A DNA stretch of 33,888 nt from Parendozoicomonas verongulae (GCF_009711465.1 NZ_SMME01000834.1:1-33888), one strand, 5' to 3'; positions 14,235 to 24,830 are shown, counted from the stretch's first letter. A program made the numbers and translations. The notes: a model not told the origin generated them from the sequence alone.

Positions 14235-15570
14235 TGATGTTCTCCAGAATACGTCTCCGTGTATCCATATCCAGCTTTACCAGCCAGGCCAAAAAGTTCT
14301 GATAGTCGGTACCCCTGTTCGGATTGTCTTCTATTTCAAAGTCCTGTGTCCTGTCTTCAAGGGGGCACGCAGGTTGTGCACAAAGTTTTCTGACACAACT
14401 TTTAAACGCTTTATATTGAGCAGGGTAAGGCGATAGCGTTTCAATAGCATCGATGGTCGTCTGTATTGGCTCTACATATACGGGGTCAGGACGCGGCTTG
14501 TAATCAGAAGACAAGCTATCTGATGAACTGGCACTATCGCTTGAATCCGAAGAGTCTGTGGATGCCCCGGCATCAGACTGTGCGTCATCATCCACGTTAA
14601 TAACTGGAGGGAAGGGAGCCAGACCTGTTTCTGAATATTGAGAAGCCGTACTTTGAGAGGATATTTGCCGGAAGAAGCCTGTGGACATACTTCTGGAGTC
14701 CATAAGAACAGTGACTATTACTGGTTCCATCTCTTCCGTGGAAGCTTCAATAACTGGTGATGCAGTGGTGCTCTCGGAAAGCTTCTCCTCAAGATTAAAC
14801 AGGTCGAAGGTTGCTTTAACTTTCAGATCATACTCGTGATGAGCGTAAGCCAGCAGAAGCGCCCAGTAGGCCTCTTCACGCTTGGTTTGCATTTCCAGTA
14901 TAAGTTCGGCTGAAACCTTATCAGAGAATGGAGACACAACTTCTGGGGCCAAAAACCATTTATGGCTGCTTACAAAGTCAGCATGCTTTGTGAGTTGTTG
15001 ACGAAGCGACTGGTATTTCTTGCCAGCTTTGGTGTTCAGCTTATCAAGAGTTAACCCTTGAGGCTGGCTTGCAAATTCGCAGAGCGTGTAGGAATCACTG
15101 AAGCACCGTATCAACTGTGCTCCATCTTGATCATTGCGGACAATTTCATGATCATGGTCTTCATTGGTGTTGTAAATAACGTTTTTTGGTGCCCCTCCAG
15201 TAAAGATAAACTGGCGAGTGTCGTTTGCACGGATATCGAAGATTGTTCTTTCCCATAAACGCAGGTTTGTTTTCCATTCGGGAGTGCCGTAGGTGCGTGA
15301 GCGGGTGATACTTTTTCTTGCCTGGCTTTCCTGCTTTTTTTCGTACTTTTCTTCTGTTTGCTTTTTGAGCGCTCTGGCTGTTTCCAGATCAGCGGGGTAA
15401 GGCATTTTATGAATACTCTCCCGGCTCTGGCTGCGGGTCAGTATACGGCTGGCAAACGTCACTGGCTCCTGCTCAGGCTTTTGTGATTGTTGAGCTGGGG
15501 CAGAGCGAGCCTTCAAAAAGTACTTGGATTCTGGTGAACCAGTTGCAGGTTGTGGATATTGCGCAGCCAT
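14197..15570 (-). CDS. Unrecognised Ser/Asp-rich protein, partner of the SET-domain gene
   Basis: I do not recognise the family. The 457-residue product is hydrophilic with no signal peptide or membrane helix. Residues 1-95 are Gln/Ser/Arg/Lys-rich and probably disordered. Residues about 97-265 look globular (for example RLWERTIFDIRAND and HKWFLAPEVVSPF). A strongly acidic Ser/Asp tract spans about 327-357, and a short C-terminal segment with Cys (about 375-395) and a helical end follow. ATG 15570 is preferred over the GTG at 15579 because gagg lies 9 bases upstream. It is upstream of and overlaps the SET-domain gene, so the pair is co-expressed. Composition resembles proteins delivered into host cells, but no secretion signal is identifiable. 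Confidence 0.7.
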   Translation of the reverse strand: MAAQYPQPATGSPESKYFLKARSAPAQQSQKPEQEPVTFASRILTRSQSRESIHKMPYPADLETARALKKQTEEKYEKKQESQARKSITRSRTYGTPEWKTNLRLWERTIFDIRANDTRQFIFTGGAPKNVIYNTNEDHDHEIVRNDQDGAQLIRCFSDSYTLCEFASQPQGLTLDKLNTKAGKKYQSLRQQLTKHADFVSSHKWFLAPEVVSPFSDKVSAELILEMQTKREEAYWALLLAYAHHEYDLKVKATFDLFNLEEKLSESTTASPVIEASTEEMEPVIVTVLMDSRSMSTGFFRQISSQSTASQYSETGLAPFPPVINVDDDAQSDAGASTDSSDSSDSASSSDSLSSDYKPRPDPVYVEPIQTTIDAIETLSPYPAQYKAFKSCVRKLCAQPACPLEDRTQDFEIEDNPNRGTDYQNFLAWLVKLDMDTRRRILENINGQSTDTEQSDT

Positions 15571-15680
15571 TGCTTTCACCCTCAGCTAAGGAAAAGTAGT
15601 CATGAAGTATGACAAGCTGCACCATGGGAAATACATGACCGGGTTGACAGTGAAACTGACAATCCACAGAGAGGGAAATG

Positions 15681-15709
15681 AAAACGCCGAAGTTTGCAGA
15701 CTTCGGCGT
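15681..15709 (-). terminator. Terminator of slmA
   Basis: A perfect 10-bp stem (acgccgaagt 15684-15693, acttcggcgt 15700-15709) with a 6-base loop is followed on the minus strand by TTTTCATTT. It lies 26 bases past the slmA stop and insulates the downstream SET-domain pair. Confidence 0.8.
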
Positions 15710-15735
15710 CAGGGTCTGTTGAGATTTGGTACTTA

Positions 15736-16362
15736 TTAATTCACAGCAGAAATGCGCCGCCTTGCAAGAGCCGGCTCCCGAAACACAACCTGGCTCAGTG
15801 TGTGCCACTGGTCATCCCAGTTTTCGGAGGGGCGGCGACGGAATCGGCTGCGAACAAACTGACTGATTCGGCCTTCGGCCGCTGCCAGCATAAGGTTGGC
15901 CGTGGCATTGTGAGTCAGGTTGGTTCTGAGGCCTTCATGGATTTCAGCATCCCTGAGGATTTGGCGCAGCTGGGTTTCCAGACGTTCAAACAGCTGAACA
16001 ATGCGGGTGCGCAGACGGTCAGTTTCCCCATTCAGTGCATCACCAGTCAGGATACGGGTGAGGCCTGGATTCTTTTCGCAGAACAGAATAAGCAGAGTCA
16101 GAATCCGCTGGCAGGCGACAAGGCCTTGGGCCTCTTCATTCATAATCAGGCTAATACGGGTGAAGAGAGACTCCTCAATAAACCCGATTAAACCTTCAAA
16201 CATTTTGGCCTTACTGGGGAAGTGGCGATACAGTGCCGCTTCTGAGACACCGACTTCCTGAGCCAGGCGGGCAGTAGTAATCCGTTCCCCGGGGTTGTGC
16301 TCCAGCATATGAGCCAGGGCCTGGAGAATCTGATCCTTACGGGAGGGTTTAGCCTTTTCCAT
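15736..16362 (-). CDS. slmA: Nucleoid occlusion factor SlmA
   Basis: This TetR-type DNA-binding protein binds sites across the chromosome and blocks FtsZ ring assembly over the nucleoid. The 208-residue product has an N-terminal helix-turn-helix (about 28-50, ITTARLAQEVGVSEAALYRHF) and a SlmA-type helical regulatory domain (MFEGLIGFIEESLFTRI, LTRILTGDALNGE). Start ATG 16362 lies 6 bases after the argB stop, with aggA-type Shine-Dalgarno inside the end of argB. Coupling with argB is the usual arrangement in this lineage. Confidence 0.94.
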   Translation of the reverse strand: MEKAKPSRKDQILQALAHMLEHNPGERITTARLAQEVGVSEAALYRHFPSKAKMFEGLIGFIEESLFTRISLIMNEEAQGLVACQRILTLLILFCEKNPGLTRILTGDALNGETDRLRTRIVQLFERLETQLRQILRDAEIHEGLRTNLTHNATANLMLAAAEGRISQFVRSRFRRRPSENWDDQWHTLSQVVFREPALARRRISAVN

Positions 16363-16368
16363 TCGGTC

Positions 16369-17337
<969 letters not shown>

Positions 17338-17362
17338 CTATTGTTCAGATCAAAAGTTCAGC

Positions 17363-20104
17363 TCAAAACGGGAAGGTAAGTCGTGGTTCCACGGTGCTGA
17401 GCTGCTGGCGGAAAATCTCTTTCACTTTTTCCAGACCATTTTCGTCATCTGCCTCAAAACGGAACATAAGGTTTGGTGTTGTGTTTGAGGCTCGTACAAG
17501 CCCCCAGCCCCAGGGGTAATCGACGCGAATACCGTCCAGCATATTTTTGCTGCCGCCTTCAAACTGGGCTTTGCTGGCGAAGCGCCTCACAAGCTCGAAC
17601 TTCTTCTCTTCTCCCACATACATGGATATTTCGGGAGTGGAAGCCGAAGAAGGGAATGCGTCGAATACCTCCTCAGGGGCACAGGCCTCGCTGGAGAGCA
17701 ATTCTGTCAGGCGTGCCGCACTATATATACCATCGTCGAAACCGTACCAGCGCTCCTTGAAGAAAATGTGCCCGCTCAGTTCACCGGCCAGCAATGCGCC
17801 GGACTCTTTCATCTTCTGCCTGATCAGAGAGTGTCCACTCTTCCACATCACCGGGCGGCCACCGTAACCACTGATCAAAGTATTCAGACGACGGGTGCAT
17901 TTCACATCAAAAATCACATCAGAGCCGGGGTTGCGAGAGACAACGTCTTTCGCCAGCAGCATCAGCAAACGATCAGGGTGAATAATTGTACCAGTGTTTG
18001 TGACCAGCCCAATGCGATCACCGTCACCATCGAAAGCAAGACCGAGATCAGCTTCGGTCTCCTTTACCTTCGCGATTAAGTCTTGAAGATTTTCAGGCTG
18101 GCCGGGGTCTGGGTGGTGGTTGGGAAAGTTTCCATCCACTTCGCAGTAGAGAGGAACAACATCGCAGCCCAGCTGCTCAAACAGTTGCGGAGCAATATTG
18201 CCAGCTATGCCGTTGCCGCAGTCTACAACCAGTTTTAAGGGGCGGGACAGCACAATGTCATCCAGAATGCGCTTTTGATACTGGGATACAATATCCACAG
18301 TTTTCTCGTGGCCATGGCCAGATGTGAAGTCGTGATTTTTAATGCACAGGTAAAGGCTTTGAATGCTTTCGCTGGACAGTACTTCGCCATTAATCACGAT
18401 CTTGAAACCGTTGTAGGTGGCGGGGTTGTGGCTGCCGGTAATCATAACACCGGAGTTAGTATCCAGCTCATGGGTTGCAAAATAGAGCACGGGTGTTGGC
18501 ACGGCACCAATAGAAATAACATTGGCTCCGGCGGCCATAAGGCCTTTCACGAGTTGATCGTGGATATCCGGGCTGGAGAGTCGCCCGTCCTGTCCAACAA
18601 TAATTTTTCTTTGATCACTTTTTCTCAGGTAGGAACCAATGGCTTGGCCAATCAGTTGTACCACTTCTGGAGTAAGATTGTCTTCTACGATGCCGCGAAT
18701 ATCGTAAGCGCGGAAGATAGAGGCGGACAGTGCTGCTGGAAGCTTCGGTGCTTTTTCAGCGGCTTTGGAGGGTTTTTTATCCAACTCCTTGAGTTCTTGG
18801 TCGATGATGTCAAGAGACTCCAGACTATCCATATTATCGAAGGAGGAGTCATCGACATTCTGAAACAGAGGGGAAGCAAACTCATCCTCTTTTGGGTTTT
18901 CTGGAAAGTCGATATCCGGTGATGGATTGTTTTTGGTTTCAGCTGTTGAGCCCTTTTTCCCGGCTTCTTCAGCTGCGCCTTCGACAACCTTTGTCTGAAC
19001 CGCAGGTTTTGATGTCACGATGGCATCAGGAGTCGTTTCATCCTCAATATGCTGCTGGGCAAACTTGCCGGCAAACAAATCCGTTGCTGTTTGAGCGGTA
19101 TCTCGAAAGAGGCTCTGTTTAAATCCTGTGAACTTTGGGTGTCGGCCCGAGGCGATATCTCGCAAAAGAATTGTCAGCAGGCGGATATCTGTCTGGTTGG
19201 CTTTATTCACAGCCCGAATTGCCTGCCATGTCAGCACGGCAGCAATCACAAACACCAGCAGGAGTACGGCAGGGATTGGCCACCAGGGAATAACTATCTG
19301 GCTCTGCAGAGACTCGGAAGGTGTGAACACAACTTTCCAGTTCAAGTCGGACAGAGTTACGGTGTGCTTATCCCATGTGGATGTACCGGAGCCGGTGGTG
19401 AACACGGCATTGCCGGAATTTTTGCCTGCCTGGAAAATTTGCAGCTGCCCACTGTCAGGTACAATCGGTTGAATGGATTCCAGAATCTGGCTGGCTGGCA
19501 GGTTAAGAACAATCGTGCCGATGATGTTGTCACCTTCCTTTATGGGGCTGGCTGCCAGCAACCCCCAACGGTTGTTAGAGAATGCTGCTTCAGGAACAGT
19601 CGTTTCCCCGTTCTTGCTTCTACGGGCAAGATCGATGACGGCAAAGCCTGTATCCTGTGGGTCAACTTCACCGAGGTCGGTTGTGAATATATCGACGCGG
19701 GTTTTATGACCCATAGCCTGTGACAGGACATATTCCAGCTCTGCAATTTTATCGCTCTGGTCTTCATAGCTATCACCAACAACATGAACAAGAGCGGGAA
19801 GAACGGCAAGCTGGTTGGCCTGTAACTGGGCATGCTCCAGAGCATATTGAAGCTGGCGGGCAGACTGCTCAGTGATGGCTTTAACCTGAATTTCATAGTT
19901 GTTCTGCCCCGGAGCGTAAATGCTGAAGTAAAAAAGCCCGGCAAACAGCAGGCAGATAAGACCCGCAGATGTGCCTGCTGCGGGAAGCAGCGACATCAGC
20001 GCATGGGTATTACCCTGAGATGGTTTGGTTTTGGATGATTTCGCCAGAGGGATTTTCTTTTTCCCTTCTTTTTTAGCCTTGGCCAAGAAGCCCGGTAATG
20101 CCAT
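17363..20104 (-). CDS. algC: Phosphomannomutase/phosphoglucomutase with membrane-anchored sensor-like N-terminus
   Basis: The C-terminal ~455 residues are a bacterial phosphohexomutase that interconverts 1- and 6-phosphates of mannose and glucose, feeding polysaccharide and LPS synthesis. It starts at SIFRAYDIRGIV, with the phosphoserine loop VMITGSHNPA, the metal loop FDGDGDRIG and the sugar-binding GELSGHIFF. The 913-residue product also has a ~450-residue N-terminal extension. This consists of a basic cytosolic start, a TM at about 46-64, a periplasmic sensor-like domain to about 265, a second TM at about 268-296, and an acidic linker. Some pseudomonad AlgC genes also carry such an extension. 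Located between argB and dut as in Pseudomonas; the open frame is continuous. Confidence 0.92.
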   Translation of the reverse strand: MALPGFLAKAKKEGKKKIPLAKSSKTKPSQGNTHALMSLLPAAGTSAGLICLLFAGLFYFSIYAPGQNNYEIQVKAITEQSARQLQYALEHAQLQANQLAVLPALVHVVGDSYEDQSDKIAELEYVLSQAMGHKTRVDIFTTDLGEVDPQDTGFAVIDLARRSKNGETTVPEAAFSNNRWGLLAASPIKEGDNIIGTIVLNLPASQILESIQPIVPDSGQLQIFQAGKNSGNAVFTTGSGTSTWDKHTVTLSDLNWKVVFTPSESLQSQIVIPWWPIPAVLLLVFVIAAVLTWQAIRAVNKANQTDIRLLTILLRDIASGRHPKFTGFKQSLFRDTAQTATDLFAGKFAQQHIEDETTPDAIVTSKPAVQTKVVEGAAEEAGKKGSTAETKNNPSPDIDFPENPKEDEFASPLFQNVDDSSFDNMDSLESLDIIDQELKELDKKPSKAAEKAPKLPAALSASIFRAYDIRGIVEDNLTPEVVQLIGQAIGSYLRKSDQRKIIVGQDGRLSSPDIHDQLVKGLMAAGANVISIGAVPTPVLYFATHELDTNSGVMITGSHNPATYNGFKIVINGEVLSSESIQSLYLCIKNHDFTSGHGHEKTVDIVSQYQKRILDDIVLSRPLKLVVDCGNGIAGNIAPQLFEQLGCDVVPLYCEVDGNFPNHHPDPGQPENLQDLIAKVKETEADLGLAFDGDGDRIGLVTNTGTIIHPDRLLMLLAKDVVSRNPGSDVIFDVKCTRRLNTLISGYGGRPVMWKSGHSLIRQKMKESGALLAGELSGHIFFKERWYGFDDGIYSAARLTELLSSEACAPEEVFDAFPSSASTPEISMYVGEEKKFELVRRFASKAQFEGGSKNMLDGIRVDYPWGWGLVRASNTTPNLMFRFEADDENGLEKVKEIFRQQLSTVEPRLTFPF

Positions 20105-20158
20105 TTCTGCTCCGTATTCTTTTTAATGTCAGTACAGAATTGGTGAATTATGTTGCCA

Positions 20159-20189
20159 CAGGGGGATTCCAAATTCTGGAATCCCCCTG
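20159..20189. terminator. 13-bp perfect hairpin between dut and algC
   Basis: cagggggattcca (20159-20171) and tggaatccccctg (20177-20189) pair perfectly around a 5-base loop. It lies after the dut stop (20213) and before the algC start (20104). No U tract follows on the minus strand, so partial termination or mRNA processing is as likely as a full terminator. Confidence 0.5.
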
Positions 20190-20212
20190 CAAAACAATAA
20201 AATTTTTAAACT

Positions 20213-20665
20213 TTATTGACGACCGGAAGAACCAAACCCACCTTCGCCACGGTCGGTTTCTTCAAAGTCATTCACAATATCCAGTTTGGCCTGAATCACA
20301 GGAACAATCACCATTTGCGCGATACGTTCTCCGGGTTCAACGGTAAAGGTGGTGCTGCCACGGTTCCAGCAGGACACCATCAGCTGACCCTGATAATCAG
20401 AATCAATCAAACCAACAAGGTTGCCAAGTACGATGCCGTGCTTGTGGCCAAGGCCGGAACGGGGCAGCAGCATGGCTGCATAGCCTGCGTCTTCCAGATG
20501 AATCGCGAGGCCCGTTGGAATCAGCTGGGTCTGGCCGGGTTCCAGAGTGATAACGTCATCCACCATGGCGCGCAGGTCGAGGCCTGCAGAGCCGTCGGTA
20601 GCGTAAGCAGGCATGGGGAATTCGTTGCCCAGGCGGGAGTCAAGAATGCGTGTTTTCAGGTGCAT
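20213..20665 (-). CDS. dut: dUTP diphosphatase
   Basis: This trimeric enzyme hydrolyses dUTP to dUMP and pyrophosphate, keeping uracil out of DNA and supplying dUMP. All five family motifs are visible in the 150-residue product: [46 protein letters not shown] and the C-terminal P-loop-like [10 protein letters not shown]. Start ATG 20665 lies 2 bases after the coaBC stop, so the two are co-transcribed, as is usual. Confidence 0.97.
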   Translation of the reverse strand: MHLKTRILDSRLGNEFPMPAYATDGSAGLDLRAMVDDVITLEPGQTQLIPTGLAIHLEDAGYAAMLLPRSGLGHKHGIVLGNLVGLIDSDYQGQLMVSCWNRGSTTFTVEPGERIAQMVIVPVIQAKLDIVNDFEETDRGEGGFGSSGRQ

Positions 20666-20667
20666 GG

Positions 20668-21882
20668 TTATTTCATTTCCTTGTAATAACGGGCAATTAA
20701 CTCAATCAGCTGGCTTGCCAGAAGTTGTTTGGAACTCTTGGCCAGAGGTTCCTCGAAATCCGGGCCTATAAGCGTAACGGCGTTCTCTTCACTGTTGAAA
20801 CCAATGGACTTGTCGCTGACATCGTTAGCAATCACAAGATCCAGCTTCTTGCGCTGGAGCTTGCTGGTTGCGTACTCCACAACATTATTCGTTTCTGCGG
20901 CAAAGCCAACAACGAACGGGCGATCTTCTTTTGCAGCTACCGAGGCTACGATATCTGGGTTACGTACCAGTTTAATGGTCATGGTTTGATCTGGCGCGCC
21001 CGGGTCTTTTTTGATTTTCGATTCGGCAATGGTCTCCGGCCGGTAGTCCGCCACAGCAGCACAGCTTATAAACATATCACTATTTGCGGTGTGTTCCATG
21101 GCTGCAGCGTGCATACTGCGCGCGTCAGCCACATCAATACGGGTGACGCGATCAGGGGTTTCAAGGTTGACTGGCCCGGCAATGACAGTAACGGATGCCC
21201 CTGCATCAGCGGCTGCAGCGGCCAGCGCAAAGCCCATTTTTCCTGAACTGTGATTGGATATGTAACGAACCGGGTCAATAGCTTCCCGTGTGGGGCCAGC
21301 GGTAATCACAACTTTTTTGCCTGCCAGCAGGCCGGTTTCAAACTGTTCTGCGAGGTTTTGCAGAATCACGTCCGGGTCCAGCATACGGCCGGGGCCAACA
21401 TCGCCGCAGGCCTGATAACCGTTGTCCGGGCCGAACATTTTTACGCCACGGCCAACGAGGGTTTCGCAATTCTTCTGGGTGGCGACATCCAGCCACATGC
21501 CCTGATTCATGGCCGGTGCGAGATACACCGGTGCCTGTGTCACAAGGCACAGGGTGGAGAGCAGATCGTTGCCCATGCCTGCGGCCATGCGGGCGATAAA
21601 GTCGGCGCTGGCAGGCGCAATCAACACAGCATCTGCCCACTTGGCCAGCTCAATATGCCCCATGCCCGCTTCGGCTTTCGGGTCGAGCATGCTGGTGTGA
21701 ACCGGGTTGCCGGAGAGGGCCTGCAGGGTCAGCGGCGTTATGAACTCACAGGCTGCTGGCGTCATAACAACATGAACTTCAGCTCCTGCTTTGCGCAGGT
21801 GACGAACCATTTCCGCGGTTTTGTAGGCTGCTATTCCGCCAGTTATTCCAAGCAGGATGCGCTTATTGTTGAGCCTGTGCAT
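20668..21882 (-). CDS. coaBC: Bifunctional phosphopantothenoylcysteine decarboxylase / synthetase
   Basis: This enzyme carries out two steps of coenzyme A synthesis: CTP-dependent ligation of cysteine to 4'-phosphopantothenate (CoaB, C-terminal) and FMN-dependent decarboxylation (CoaC, N-terminal). The 404-residue product has [10 protein letters not shown] at the N-terminus, the CoaC catalytic and FMN region with PAMNQGMW, and CoaB motifs [24 protein letters not shown] and FVVGFAAET. Start ATG 21882 gives the usual N-terminus. Divergent from radC with a 118-base spacer. Confidence 0.97.
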   Translation of the reverse strand: MHRLNNKRILLGITGGIAAYKTAEMVRHLRKAGAEVHVVMTPAACEFITPLTLQALSGNPVHTSMLDPKAEAGMGHIELAKWADAVLIAPASADFIARMAAGMGNDLLSTLCLVTQAPVYLAPAMNQGMWLDVATQKNCETLVGRGVKMFGPDNGYQACGDVGPGRMLDPDVILQNLAEQFETGLLAGKKVVITAGPTREAIDPVRYISNHSSGKMGFALAAAAADAGASVTVIAGPVNLETPDRVTRIDVADARSMHAAAMEHTANSDMFISCAAVADYRPETIAESKIKKDPGAPDQTMTIKLVRNPDIVASVAAKEDRPFVVGFAAETNNVVEYATSKLQRKKLDLVIANDVSDKSIGFNSEENAVTLIGPDFEEPLAKSSKQLLASQLIELIARYYKEMK

Positions 21883-22000
21883 AGTGAGTACTTCAATCCG
21901 TAAGCATGAACCGACCCATTATATCCATTCAATGGGACAGGAGGCGAATAACGGTACGGTGGTCTAATCTGGCGGGCTTCATTTTGGCGAAGGTGTGTGA

Positions 22001-22675
22001 ATGGCAATCACTGACTGGCCTGCTGACGAACGGCCCAGAGAGAAACTCCTTATAAAAGGTGCAACCAGCCTGAGCGATGCAGAGCTGCTGGCCATCTTCC
22101 TGCGAACGGGTGTGTCCGGGTGTTCGGCCGTAGAACTGGCCAGGGAGCTTTTATCAGGCTTTGGCAGCCTGCGAGCCTTGCTGCAGGCGGAGCAGGATGC
22201 TTTTTGTGAACGCCGGGGGCTGGGTACGGCCAAGTTTGCCCAGCTTCAGGCCGTGCTGGAAATGGCTCGTCGCCATCAGAAGGAAATTCTCTTTCGGGAA
22301 CCAGCCCTGACCAGTTCAGAAAAAATGCGCGCTTACTTACAGGCCCATATGCGGGATAAATATTCTGAATGCTTTGGGTGTCTTTTTCTGGATACCAGAC
22401 ATCACCCCCTGGCCTTTGAGGAAATGTTTTTCGGCACCATTGATGGCGCAACGGTGTACCCCCGTGAAGTGGTGCGGCGGGCACTGGCTCATAATGCTGC
22501 AGCGGTTGTTTTTGCCCACAACCACCCATCCGGTATAGCGGAGCCTTCAGATGCTGATGTGCGTATAACTCGCCGACTTATTGAGGCTTTAGCGCTCGTG
22601 GATGTAAGAGTACTGGATCACATGGTGGTAGGAGACGGTGTAACTGTTTCTCTGGCTGAACGAGGACTTATGTAA
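22001..22675 (+). CDS. radC: RadC/YeeS family JAB-domain protein
   Basis: The 224-residue product has an N-terminal helix-hairpin-helix-like region (about 20-80, [17 protein letters not shown]) and a C-terminal MPN/JAMM metalloprotease-like domain with the metal-ligand motif HNHPSG, preceded by [20 protein letters not shown]. The protein was named for DNA repair, but its biochemical role is not settled. The length is normal. Start ATG 22001 has an aagg(tg) element upstream. Divergent from coaBC, as in Pseudomonas. Confidence 0.95.
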   Translation: MAITDWPADERPREKLLIKGATSLSDAELLAIFLRTGVSGCSAVELARELLSGFGSLRALLQAEQDAFCERRGLGTAKFAQLQAVLEMARRHQKEILFREPALTSSEKMRAYLQAHMRDKYSECFGCLFLDTRHHPLAFEEMFFGTIDGATVYPREVVRRALAHNAAAVVFAHNHPSGIAEPSDADVRITRRLIEALALVDVRVLDHMVVGDGVTVSLAERGLM

Positions 22676-22755
22676 CACCGTTTAGTATCTAAGAATTGTC
22701 CTGTATTTTTTGATTGCACGATCGTTTATTTTTATATTGAAAAAAGCATAGTTTC

Positions 22756-22784
22756 TTGCTCGTGGGAGGCCATTCTGGTATAAA
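22756..22784 (+). promoter_or_regulatory. Sigma-70 promoter of rpmBG
   Basis: A -35 TTGCTC (22756-22761) and -10 TATAAA (22779-22784) are separated by exactly 17 bases. The predicted transcript has a leader of roughly 130 bases before the rpmB ATG. Confidence 0.65.
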
Positions 22785-22875
22785 GCTCCGTCTTTGAGAG
22801 TCCGGATCACCGCTTGATGCCCCAGAAGATTAAGCAGTCACCCTTTTATGGAGTGGCGTCCGGTTTAAACTACTA

Positions 22876-22900
22876 GCTGGCGGTACCTCTGCCGACCAGC
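22876..22900 (+). other. Leader hairpin upstream of rpmB
   Basis: gctggcgg (22876-22883) pairs with ccg-a-ccagc (22892-22900), with one bulged A and an 8-base loop, 23 bases before the rpmB ATG. It could be a ribosomal-protein autoregulatory element or simply an mRNA-stabilising stem. Confidence 0.35.
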
Positions 22901-22923
22901 GAGTATTAGATGAGGCTAATCAC

Positions 22924-23160
22924 ATGTCCAAAGTTTGCCAAGTTACCGGCAAGCGTCCAGCTGTCGGCAACAACGTTTCCCACGCGAAAAACAGAACTCG
23001 TCGTCGTTTTCTGCCTAACCTGCACTACCATAGATTTTGGGTAGAATCTGAGAAGCGCTTCGTGCGTCTGCGTGTTTCCTCCAAGGGTATGCGTATCATC
23101 GATAAGAAAGGTATCGACACTGTACTGTCCGAGCTGCGCGCTCGTGGCGAACGTGTTTAA
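22924..23160 (+). CDS. rpmB: 50S ribosomal protein L28
   Basis: The 78-residue L28 protein of the large ribosomal subunit is nearly canonical: [50 protein letters not shown] and a [12 protein letters not shown] ending, matching E. coli in length and most positions. It lies upstream of rpmG with a 29-base gap, the standard rpmBG operon. Confidence 0.98.
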   Translation: MSKVCQVTGKRPAVGNNVSHAKNRTRRRFLPNLHYHRFWVESEKRFVRLRVSSKGMRIIDKKGIDTVLSELRARGERV

Positions 23161-23189
23161 CCGGAACTTATAGAGAGAGGATAACGACA

Positions 23190-23357
23190 ATGGCTAAGGC
23201 TATTCGCGAAAAAATTAAGCTGGTTTCCACAGCTGGTACTGGTTACTTCTACACCACTACCAAAAACAAGCGTAACACTCCGGACAAGCTTGTTTTCAAG
23301 AAGTACGACCCTAAGGTCCGCAAGCATGTTGATTTCAAGGAAGCCAAGATCAAGTAA
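23190..23357 (+). CDS. rpmG: 50S ribosomal protein L33
   Basis: The 55-residue L33 protein begins [14 protein letters not shown] and ends FKEAKIK. It contains [14 protein letters not shown], the typical L33 core. It has no cysteines, so it is the zinc-independent (C-minus) form. A gagagagg Shine-Dalgarno lies 10 bases upstream of ATG 23190. It is co-transcribed with rpmB and followed by a strong terminator. Confidence 0.97.
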   Translation: MAKAIREKIKLVSTAGTGYFYTTTKNKRNTPDKLVFKKYDPKVRKHVDFKEAKIK

Positions 23358-23407
23358 GATCTCGCTTCTGGGCTTGCAGCCTCGTCTGACTCTCGTCAGA
23401 TAAAATG

Positions 23408-23435
23408 AAAAAACCCGCCCTGGTGCGGGTTTTTT
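23408..23435 (+). terminator. Terminator of rpmBG
   Basis: Stem aaaaaacccgc (23408-23418) pairs with gcgggtttttt (23425-23435) around a 6-base loop and ends in a T run, about 50 bases after the rpmG stop. Confidence 0.9.
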
Positions 23436-23486
23436 CATAAGTACCTGAGGCATTGCTTATGCCCTTCCAGATTTACGGGTAGTTTC

Positions 23487-24815
23487 ATGTTTAAGCCAGA
23501 ACTCCTTTCCCCCGCCGGCACTCTGCGCAACATGCGCTTTGCTTACGCCTATGGCGCGGATGCGGTTTACGCCGGTCAGCCCCGCTACAGTCTGCGGGTG
23601 CGCAACAACGATTTCAAACTGGAAAACCTAGCTAACGGTATCCGGGAAGCCCACGCACTGGGCAAAAAGTTTTATCTTGCCAGTAACATCGCTCCCCATA
23701 ACTCGAAGGTGAAAACCTACCTGCGGGATATGGAACCTGTGATTGCTATGAACCCGGATGCGTTGATTATGTCCGATCCCGGTTTGGTGATGATGGTGAA
23801 GGAACGCTGGCCTGAAACGGAGATTCACCTGTCTGTACAGGCAAACGTGGTGAACTTTGCCACGGTGAAATTCTGGGCGCAGCAGGGCGTAAGCCGGATT
23901 ATTCTCTCCCGCGAACTGTCGCTGGATGAAATACAGGAGATTCGTGAAGAGTGCCCGGATACAGAACTGGAAGTGTTTGTGCACGGCTCTTTGTGTATTG
24001 CTTATTCCGGCCGTTGCCTGCTGTCGGGATACATGAACAAGCGTGATCCGAATCAGGGCACCTGCACTAACGCCTGCCGCTGGCAGTATCAGGCTCACGA
24101 TGCTAAAGAGACTGCGGAAGGTGATGTGGTGCCTGTGAACTACGATCCGGCTGCAAACCTCGATAACCCGACTTTGGGGGAAGGCAAACCATCTGACCAG
24201 ATTATGCTGCTTCAGGAAGGTAACCGCCCCAACGAGTACATGCCTGCTTTTGAAGATGAGCACGGCACTTATATTATGAACTCGAAGGATCTGCGGGCGA
24301 TTCAGCATGTGGAGCGCCTCACCAAAATGGGCGTTCACTCACTGAAAATTGAAGGGCGCACCAAATCCCACTACTACGTGGCCCGTACGGCGCAGACTTA
24401 CCGCCAGGCGATTGATGACGCCGCTGCTGGCAAGCCATTTGACATGGCTTACATGGACACACTGGAGAATCTCGCCAGCCGTGGTTACACCGAAGGCTTT
24501 TATCGCCGCCATGTTCATGATGAATACCAGAACTACGAGCGAGGTAGCTCCGTAGGAACCAAGCAGCAGTTTGTGGGCGAGGTTGTTGATGCTGGTGATC
24601 ACTTTGTCACGATTGATGTGAAAAACCGCTTTGAAAAGGGCGACAGTGTTGAGTTGCTGACACCGGGTGGCAATCGCACCTTTATTCTCGATCATCTGGA
24701 AGATAAGAATGGTGCCAGTGTTTCTGCTGCTCCGGGGTCAGGGCATACGGTTCGTATTCCTTTGCCGAAAGGTTTGAAAGTGGATGAGTTTTCGCTGTTA
24801 GTAAGAAATTTGTAA
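23487..24815 (+). CDS. trhP: tRNA 5-hydroxyuridine synthesis protein TrhP (YegQ, peptidase U32 family)
   Basis: YegQ/TrhP takes part in prephenate-dependent hydroxylation of uridine-34 in tRNA, the first step to cmo5U/mo5U wobble modifications; it is classed with U32 peptidases by sequence. The 442-residue product has the family N-terminus PELLSPAGTLRNMRFAYAYGADAVYAG, the U32 signature near ELEVFVHGSLCIAYSGRCLLS, the Cys-containing GTCTNACRW and a C-terminal beta-barrel-like domain from about 345. The length fits the family. It shares a bidirectional hairpin with the convergent H-NS-like gene. Confidence 0.93.
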   Translation: MFKPELLSPAGTLRNMRFAYAYGADAVYAGQPRYSLRVRNNDFKLENLANGIREAHALGKKFYLASNIAPHNSKVKTYLRDMEPVIAMNPDALIMSDPGLVMMVKERWPETEIHLSVQANVVNFATVKFWAQQGVSRIILSRELSLDEIQEIREECPDTELEVFVHGSLCIAYSGRCLLSGYMNKRDPNQGTCTNACRWQYQAHDAKETAEGDVVPVNYDPAANLDNPTLGEGKPSDQIMLLQEGNRPNEYMPAFEDEHGTYIMNSKDLRAIQHVERLTKMGVHSLKIEGRTKSHYYVARTAQTYRQAIDDAAAGKPFDMAYMDTLENLASRGYTEGFYRRHVHDEYQNYERGSSVGTKQQFVGEVVDAGDHFVTIDVKNRFEKGDSVELLTPGGNRTFILDHLEDKNGASVSAAPGSGHTVRIPLPKGLKVDEFSLLVRNL

Positions 24816-24830
24816 CCTGATCCAGAAACA

